Source: Sabellastarte sp. h YS-2021
Lineage: Eukaryota; Annelida; Polychaeta; Sabellida; Sabellidae
NCBI GenBank assembly: GCA_964017235.1
Contig: OZ024938.1
Location: 46,784,332-46,848,331 of the forward strand
Length of the DNA stretch: 64,000 bases
Direction of reading: 5' to 3'
The translations under genes were made by a program, and so were the position numbers. Of this stretch, positions 24,001-33,000 are shown piece after piece; position 1 is the first letter of the stretch; every line of letters starts with the position of its first letter. The notes below the pieces were generated by a model that saw nothing but the letters and a program-made list of their open reading frames with translations, did no database searches and was not told where the DNA came from.

Positions 24001-27000
24001 TTTTCTTTTCAAAGATTTTGAAAATGTGCTTAAACAAATGTTTCAATTGCTTGATTAATTTTGTAAATATAAATATGTTAAATACATTTATTGTATCTTT
24101 GTGTATACACGTACCTGTTTTACATGAGGAATAGCCACTACTTTCAATACTGCAGAAAGGCTGCAAAGTAAGCCAAATAAAATAAATGTTATTGAATACC
24201 ACAAATAGATTAAACGTAAATGTCATTCCACAATTAATTCACTTCATTCACATGCTGACTTCAATACTTTGCCAAAATGCTTGAATTCGGGTATATTACA
24301 TCTGTTAAATAAACCACATGTCATGCTAAAGTATATATACCATGCAAAAATAAGTTTCTAATTTATAGAATTAGATTTTGTGTAGAAAATAAGTCAACTA
24401 AAAATCTCTGTTTCAATATTGTTTTAAATTTTGGGAAAAAAGCTGGATTTACACTGATACACTATTCACACTGTACATGTTTACTTCAATTGTGTATACG
24501 GATGATTCATGGAGTGGTCATCAGTAACAATTGAACATAAGTCTTACTATACTACAAATACAGCAATATTAAAGTGTTTTTGAATTATTTATGTAGTTTT
24601 CAGCATTCTAAAAATGATGAATTTGTAAACAGCGTTCTGTTTTGTTTGCACTTTTACAATACAATTCATTCCATCTACAGACTGGGAAACCCATTTTGAT
24701 CAAAAGAGTAGTATTGTCAGGATCAACATCATCAGGTAACCCAGATTGGTGATACATATTTCACTATAAACGAGGGATAATTACAGTGAATCTATTAAAT
24801 AGATTTAATTAGATAAAATAAAATTGGGCTGTTGTAAAACGTATACATGGAAGCAAATAAGAATGGAAAATACTACCTCTCTTTTGTTTGCATCGTTCTC
24901 TTGTCTAAACTCTATAAAACACAATAATACATATAATATTTACCAATACGAGCACGAAGCATTTCACTCACATATTGTATAAATGAAAATTTCAGTGATC
25001 TTACAATGATAAGCTCACAATATCTCTGGTCTCCAGTGACCACAACTCCATGACTTCACTTTACTTATTGCTTAGCATTATAAATGTACTTATAAAAGTA
25101 AAAACATAGAGGAACTTATGGACACATGCAGGACTTCAGTGGTTGGTAATTATGTGGATAATAAAGTTAAGAAAAAAAAACTATTTCTCCTTCCATACTA
25201 CAACGCTTGGTGCCTAAAAACAGTACAACGCTTGGTGCCTAAAACAGTAGCAAGTATGAACATACTTTTAAAGATATCCCTTGTTATTGCTTCTTCAGCA
25301 CTCAGTCTATCATTTGGGTTGACAGCAACCAGAGCAAACAGCAAGTCAGCAAATTCGTATGATATCTTATTTTCCTCTGCAGCTTCTGTAATGCATGCCA
25401 ATACTTGTCTGTGCATCGTGTTTGATGATATCTAAAAAACAAAGTAATTGGCTTATGGGTAGAGTAACCCAATGAATTTTGCTGAATTTAGTATCTTTGA
25501 AAGTAAGGATGGAAAACTTTTCAGGACACCAAATATTATAGCTAGCAGAATAGATTTGGGAAAAGATTTATGGTGTGCTTTCCCAGTAAACATTCGAAAC
25601 GTTTCAAAATGATTTAAATGTTCAAAAAATGTTTCTAAAACCTATCTATTTAAACCCTATCTTATGGTTTTCTAAACATTTCCAAGTAAACGTTAATGCT
25701 GTAATGTTTAAAAGACGTTTTATAATCATTCTTTTTCAAATATTTTTACTGAAAACATTTAATAAACGTTTATAAAAAATCTCAAGAAACTAGGTTTGAG
25801 TGGAAACGTTTTTTAAACATTTGTAAAATAGCTCAAGAAATGAAAGTTATGCTGGAAATGTTTTTCAAACATTCAAAATGAAATGTTTGATAAACAGTAC
25901 ACATAAAATGTTTAAACAATACTGTTGATCAAATGATTTAAAAGCATTCTATCAAAAACGTTTCTTAAACCTCTATTTTCAGAATGCTTATTAAACCTGC
26001 ACCTTCAAACATGTCCAAACAAAGATGGCAGTGAGTAATAATAGGGAATTTTAGAGGACTTTGTCAAAAATTGCCTAACATGAAATCCCTAAAAGTGAGA
26101 ATTGAATGGGGACACAATTTCTAAGTCACTATTTTAAAATTTTAGATATAAAATAATATTTTTATTGTTGAGCAACCTAAAACGATATTGAATTGACCCT
26201 ATTATTATTCAGATATTATAATGTTCATGTGTAACATTTTTCTAACATTTATCAGTAAACATTTAAAAAACTGTATGTATAAAACGTTTTTAAAACATTC
26301 CATTATAAATGGTTTTTGTACGCATCATTTTTTAACCTTCGAAAAAAACGTTTTCTTTCAAACGTTTTTAAAACCCAAAAATGTTTACTGGGTTGATTGG
26401 TCAGAATTCGTTTTGCTTGTAGTGGTTACCATAAAGTGCCAATTATGACATCGCATATAACATTAAAACTATAAAGATTAAGTAAAATTATGAATAAGAA
26501 GATGAAAATAATGTTGTATAGCACAAGCAGATGGAAAAAGTGAAGTTGAAGCCTAAATTTTGTTTTTGTTCTACAAAGAATTTTTTGGAATATTTTTTAT
26601 TTTGTATGTACTCATGTGAAGAACAAACAAGCTATGATGGAACAAGCCATGGTATACAATACAACATACAAAGTGCCTAAGACAACATTGGTGGTTGTTA
26701 TAAAATATTCAACAAAATGAACTACATGAATTATATGTTTCAATATAAATATTCACAGCATCTATGTCAGTACTTCTGTTGAATGGAATGTAAAATCCCA
26801 AATTTAAACTTATATAAAGTGGCTTATATATTGTTGTTTCAACTTCACTGAAATCTTGAGGAATTTACCTGTAAGGACCCTTTTAATTTGATAATGTTTT
26901 TCACTATAGATTTGATAATGTTTTTCACTATAGATTTGCTTCTCCTATTGAAACAATGTATTTATTTTGTCATTTAAATTTTGAACAAATAGATTGCTGT

Positions 27001-30000
27001 GAATTCGTGGTAACATTTTTTTGTCCTATTTTGTTTTACATACAAAAACGTAATATATAGCTTTCAATATAACAAGAATCTTATATAACATTATAAAAGT
27101 TGAACTAAAACCCCATAATTACCCAATTTCATGCTACGAGAAATATTGTTGATTTTTTTTTTTGGCAAAAATCTGAAGCACTATATAAACGTTTCATATG
27201 GCAAATGGCAAACCAAGAATTTTATGTTCTAGATATTAGTGTATCAGATACATCTCACTGCTGTAAATGATCTCACCATATGAAGATCCACCCTTTGTTT
27301 GTCAACTCTCATTTTGGTTAATGGACTCCTACCAAAGATATGACGAAGTATGCAAATGGCTACAGCATATTCATCACACCTCTGTGGTGGCTGATCCTTA
27401 TGTTTTCTGTCCGGACTGAGGTAAGAAAGGGTCCAACCTAAAACACAGGCCAAAAGTTGACAGATCTTAACATATATTATTATAGGCAGCATTTCCCCAT
27501 AAAAATTGCACAATCATTTGTAAATTCAAATCTCATGCAATGTAATGGGGGTTAACTTCTCCAGGCAAAACTTTAGTTGAGTATTGCATGGGTTTATTAA
27601 GGCATGATGAGGCTCATTATTTGTCAAGAACACGGCAAGTTACGATAATACTATTGATAGCGGCAGATTAGATAACAAGTTTGTTATCAATGTTAATATT
27701 ATTGCTTAAGTTTAAGCATGATTATAATCAGATACAATCAATGTGCCCCTCATTTTTCCAGAATTTTTTATATTCTAAGAATTTTTTAACGAAAACTTCC
27801 TATGAGTAAGGATTTTGTGATAACGACCCTGTACAAACCAACAGCGATACCAAATAACATAATTCAATTTAATATGATACCAAAGTTGATACAGAGTTTA
27901 ATTTCCTTGTTTGCACTGAAAGTAAAACAATATAAAATGATTTTTTAAAGAATTTTACTATTTTTATCGGATCATTGGGTATCATCAGCATATATAATCA
28001 AATGCTTTCATAAAATGATCACAATTTTCTTAATTCCTAGTCAAGTGTTTATTCTTTCCAGTATTTTCCCAAGCTTGATGAGGGTCTGAGATTATCAAGT
28101 GATTTTGGTTTTGAAATTTTGTGCTGGCCTTTATGCAAGGCAACAAAGTAGGTCAGATTTAACAATTTCCTGAATCTACGAGATTCTGTCAGATGTAAGC
28201 ACTTTTAAGTAGTTGAAGTAGGGGAAACTTACATATTTTATTCGTTCATGATGTGAGGATTTTCATTTCATTACACAAAGGCATCTCTCAATTTAGATTA
28301 AAGCTATTATGAAACAACAGTTTCTCTAGCATAGGTACAGATATAAAAATACAACTGTACTAAAATGGGTTTAATAGTGTCCTTTTTAATAAAAAAACTT
28401 AAGACCAAATGATATTAAAAATATTACCCTGGCAATAACTATTGCCAAATACCCACCAAAACCTAAGCTGCTCTAGATCCTCTTAAATAACATATCCTGA
28501 AATCTGGAGAAACTTCATGTATGGATTTAAACTGTAGAGCACAGACAAAATTTAAGATCCTGAAATCTTAAAAACATTGCCATGGCAACAACTGTTGCCA
28601 ACAGCTCTATATCCTCTTCGGGTGAGAATATCCTGAATTTTTTTTTGAAAATCCATGTATGTGTTTAGGCTCTGGAACACCCACAATGTTTAAGATTCAA
28701 AAATCTTAAGAGTGTTCCCATGGTAACAATTTTCAGATATCACCAAAAACCTTATCAGCTCTAGTTCCTCTAGCTCTAGTTGGGGTAAATATATAATGAA
28801 AATTTGTTGAAAATACATTAATGCGTTTAGGCTATAGAACACCCACAGTCTGCCCAGACTGCCCTAGGGTCACAATAAAAATTAATCCAATGCAACAAAG
28901 AATCCTTTTTAAAATATCAATTACTTGCCTTTAAAGACCCAGTCTTCAAATATGAACCACACTGATCCCCAGTCCAAAATTAGGATTTCCTTCTCTCCAA
29001 GCCTGAGACACAGATGCTGATCTAAAAATGTATGATTAAATGAATGACAAAAATTAATGAGCATAACATAGTTTCTTTGGTGATGCCACAAACAGTGTCT
29101 CAGGATGCACAATTCCTCACAACTCAGTAGTACTGACAAAATGCAAGAATTATTTTATTTTTGATCCAGATTTGGACAATCTCTGAGAAGGACTGAACCA
29201 TGGGTAGACCCCACATGGTGTAAAAATAACGGCCCACTCTGATGAATCATTTTGGAGCAATACAGAGACCAGGGTTGGGGTCAAAGAGGATTGGATTTGA
29301 AGGATTTAAATCCTTTTTTCAAAGGATTTGAAAGGATGAGACATAAGTAACTACTTAAGCTTGAAAAAGCCCAAAAACAAAAAGAATTTAAAGCAATCCA
29401 AAATCCAAAATCCTCTTTTTGGCCAAAGGATTTGCAAGGTTTCAAAATCCTCTTTTTGCCAAAGGATTTGAAAGCATTTCGGATTTGGAATTGATTTAAA
29501 TCCTTTTGTTTTAGGGCATTATTCAAGCCTAAACAGTTACTAATGTCTAATGTTATGGATTGGAACAACCCAAGGTGTTCAAAGAATTTGACACCCCCAG
29601 GGTGTTGATTTGAATTTTAAAGCCAAATGCAAAGGATGAGAATTTTAAATGCTTAAACAAAGCAGAGTTGTATCTGTGTCCCTAGCTGCTTGTTTCTATA
29701 ATAAGCCTATTGTTTACATGCTTGTGGTAAATAGTATGTCTTTTGATACAAATGTTTGATTGAATGATTTTAATCCTTTTGAAAAAGAAAGGATTTGGAT
29801 TTGATTTGGATTTGACAAATTTCAAAGGATTTGGATCCAAACCCTTTTTCAAGGATATGACCCCAACCCTGACACAGACCAAGAAAAAACAGATCTGATT
29901 ACAATAGCCTTACCTATTCTGTTTGTGGAGTGAGAGCAATGAAATATGTTGAAAAGTTAATTAGTTTAAAAATTATTTGTGTGGCTACTCTTATAAACTG

Positions 30001-33000
30001 TCTCTGAGTCTGATTTTTATGTTCTTTATAACTGAATCATTACGGCCAGTTGACGTCTGAAACTAGAAACTGTGTTCTGTGACCTGGGAAGCTTATTCAA
30101 TTCACAACACCTATACATTCATAGTCTAGTAATCGTGAACTTCAATATAACCCTTTACAATAAATCTCAGGAATGATATTTGCCATTCTGTAGACATATG
30201 TCTGTTTAGACAATGTTATACCACATAACTACATTACTTAAACAGATATACTGCAACTGTGAAACTTTATAAAGTGGTGTACGAGCTTTTGTGGGTACTT
30301 CAATATATTGAGAAGCAAACTTACACTTAATATCACAGTTCTCCAGGCCTAATCTCTTATATTTTGCCACTGCTGATAGGGTCCGATATGCCATTTCTTC
30401 AGCTGGGAGAGTGCCCAATGGACCTTTTAAATATAAAACATGTACTTTTATAGGTGATAAGATATATTAATCCCAAAGTAGTTGTATAACAATCATTACT
30501 TTGTATTCTTATTTATCTTTGTGAATCAGTTTAAGCTTTTACATAAATACTACATTTTGTGGATATATTTTTCCTGGAACTTTTGTGAAAATTTTGTGAA
30601 AGCAGTACCATAATTATTGTTGCATTGAACCAAATATCCTGTTTTGTAGTAACTAAACCATCACCACTGAATCTTCATTACTTTCTGAAATTTTAACTAC
30701 AAAACATTATCCCTTTGATTTACAATACAATGTAAATAGTCCATTGTAAATAATTATAAATGCAACAACTTTTCTTACACAGCTTTTCCATGAGAAGAAA
30801 CACATGCCCGTACTTGAATACCACTGCATACAATTTTGCAGCAAATTTTCCATCACTCAGTAAATGTACTGCCGCTTCATCACTGTAAAATTTGTCTTGT
30901 TTCACCTATAACAATTTATACAAACTCCTGTTACAACTAATAACAAAAAAGAGAATATCAGTAACTTTTATATATCTAGAACAATAAACATATACCACTG
31001 GTAAAATTATGGTTGCATGGAAACACTCTTATATATAATAACTTTATATAACAATTATCTACATTTCAAAGTTGTAACACCAATTGAGTCAAGTAATAAC
31101 TGCCTTACATATAATCGGAAGTGAGTACTCAAAACAGAAATACTCACTGACTGTGGTTTCATACGTGTTTGAAAATGGGACAAACATCAAACTGTGCTCT
31201 TACAACCTTACTAGTGATACAAGTATTAAGATAGGCTTTTGACATCAGAGATAGTTGAATGGACTTTTATTTCTTGTTCAACAGCCAGCAGAATGGACTT
31301 GAGTGTAACACATATATTGGTTTCTCAAAGGACACCTTACAATTTTATTAAATTATATTTTCTGAAATAACAATTTTATTTTCTTTATATTTTATATTTA
31401 TTGCTATTTTTACCATAGTTTGGTAAATTGGTCTCAGTAAAATATTAATTGTCCCAAAACATTGTTCACTTACCAAAGTAAATTGAATTACATGAGACAA
31501 CTTATTTACCTCAAAATATTTTGCAAACAAAAAGGCAGTTTGCAGAATATTTTTATGTAGGGGAACCATGCCAAATCAATATATAATATATTTAGAAACC
31601 ATCTTGGTCATCACATCTGGTCTGTGATAAAAATATTAATAACCGGACTCCATTTTTAATATTCTGGTCAGATAATACATGATTATCTTTGACGATTATC
31701 TCATAGAATAGATAATAATCTGTTGCTAAATTGATAATCAAGACAAATTTTGTCATCATGTAAGAATTGGTGTTATTTTCCCATACCCTGTCCTTAACAT
31801 AACTACATCATTTCATATGTAGCAATCTATTTCTATCAGGCCAATACATATGAAGTGGTATATAGAATTTGAATAAATCTTACTACTCTTGTAAAAACCA
31901 TCAAAATTGAATCAGCCTTGACATGCTTAATATCGTTTATTCTTTACATAACCACACATTTACAGTCTGTTTCTCATTACAAATCTATATAATTTGAGAG
32001 CTGTGAATTAAGTCTGTTGTGTTTAAGTTTAATGTTTTAGTCAAATATTACAAACAACTCACAATTTTGCATACAATGCTACAGCCATTTGATTTACATT
32101 CGAAGACATCACCAAAACCACTTTTCGCAATTTGTGTAGAGAAGCAGATGTCATCCAACCTAATTTTCTCAGAATCCTGAAATGTATAAAAAAATCTTGA
32201 AGACTTAAAATTTACGAAATGGTTGTTGGTTGTTAAACATTGAGATAAGATATATCACATTTTATAAAATGCAAACAAATGCTTTCACTATCTGTCATTG
32301 TATCTAAAATATATCACAGATCAAAGTTATGATATACATATATACATATATAATGTATGCGAGAGTGCCATATATATAGAGCGTAAGATATTAACATTAA
32401 GTATACAGAAACAAATTTAAACTGTTCCCACTAACACTAAAAATACAGAACAGTTATCAATACATTAATATATTTAGTTGGTAGTTATCACTTAAAAGTC
32501 AAATTACTTACATTGTTCATACAAAAAAAAATAAAGCGTTTGTGTTAAATACTAAGTTCAGCAAGAATGTGAGCTGTGTTTTATTCATGCTTGTATGACT
32601 TTAGCATCAGGGAAAGCATCAGAGGAGAAATGGCAGTATATGCTTAACTTTGATACACTTGTGCTTTATTGATGCTTGTCAGACTCTAGATATGTTTACT
32701 TTATGAATTTTAAAGTATAAATTCATTAAAATACATAATTTTACTGATAGCATATGAAGCTTGTACAAGTTGCAATTTGTACAGGTCCAGAATATGTGCA
32801 TGTTGCAACCTGTACAAGTCAACCTGTGCAAGCAGTTTTTTACAAGTTGCAGCCTGTAAAGATTTCTTGTGCAAATTGCAGCTTGTACAAAATCTCAGCT
32901 TGTATATAACATATACATCTGCAAAATATGTTGAAAGTTATGTTGAATTCAAATCAATTGATCAATTACCTTCAATAGAAATGCACAGTCATTACTTGCA

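Larger units (their letters stand above)
15051..24160 (-). other. C-terminal exons 14-17 of the kinase-like gene
   Basis: Four short exons (46, 104, 115, 59 nt) continue in phase after the kinase domain and encode residues 660-767. Sequence includes LYMGETLQHGTVIKYIHLWD, FYEFFQGNKVPISEERWQRM and a leucine-rich LHVLKSLLDLFTPVDLVDF. I recognise no domain. Exons 14 and 15 are separated by the intron holding the Harbinger element. Exon 16 begins 7 bp beyond the right copy of the large duplication. Support comes from good splice sites and matching phases. Confidence 0.68.
24877..32176 (-). other. Kinase-domain exons 6-13 of the kinase-like gene
   Basis: Exon 6 carries a degenerate glycine loop (AKSGFGDVF, residues 399-407) and the ATP Lys as IVCKI (Lys419). 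Exon 7 is a 36-nt microexon. Exon 8 has the helix-C Glu in SDEAAVHLL (Glu442) and a hinge-like VFLLMEKL. Exon 9 has the catalytic loop written NCDIK (503-507) in place of HRDxK; the position of the usual Mg-binding Asn is His510. Exon 10 has DWG (524-526) in place of DFG. Exon 11 has YLSPD for the APE motif and Asp560 of subdomain IX. Exon 12 has NPNDRLSAEEAI with the subdomain XI Arg634. The fold is well supported; activity is doubtful. Confidence 0.85.

Noticed and set aside
24550-24765. Minus open frame of about 50 codons after an acceptor-like tttatag, in the intron between exons 13 and 14
   Set aside because: In the phase set by exon 13 it begins with TGA. Skipping to exon 14 at 24,160 gives a continuous frame through four more exons, which is the better model.
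25118-25435. Plus-strand 105-codon frame
   Set aside because: It is the antisense of kinase exon 12, whose minus frame has kinase subdomain XI and proper splice sites.
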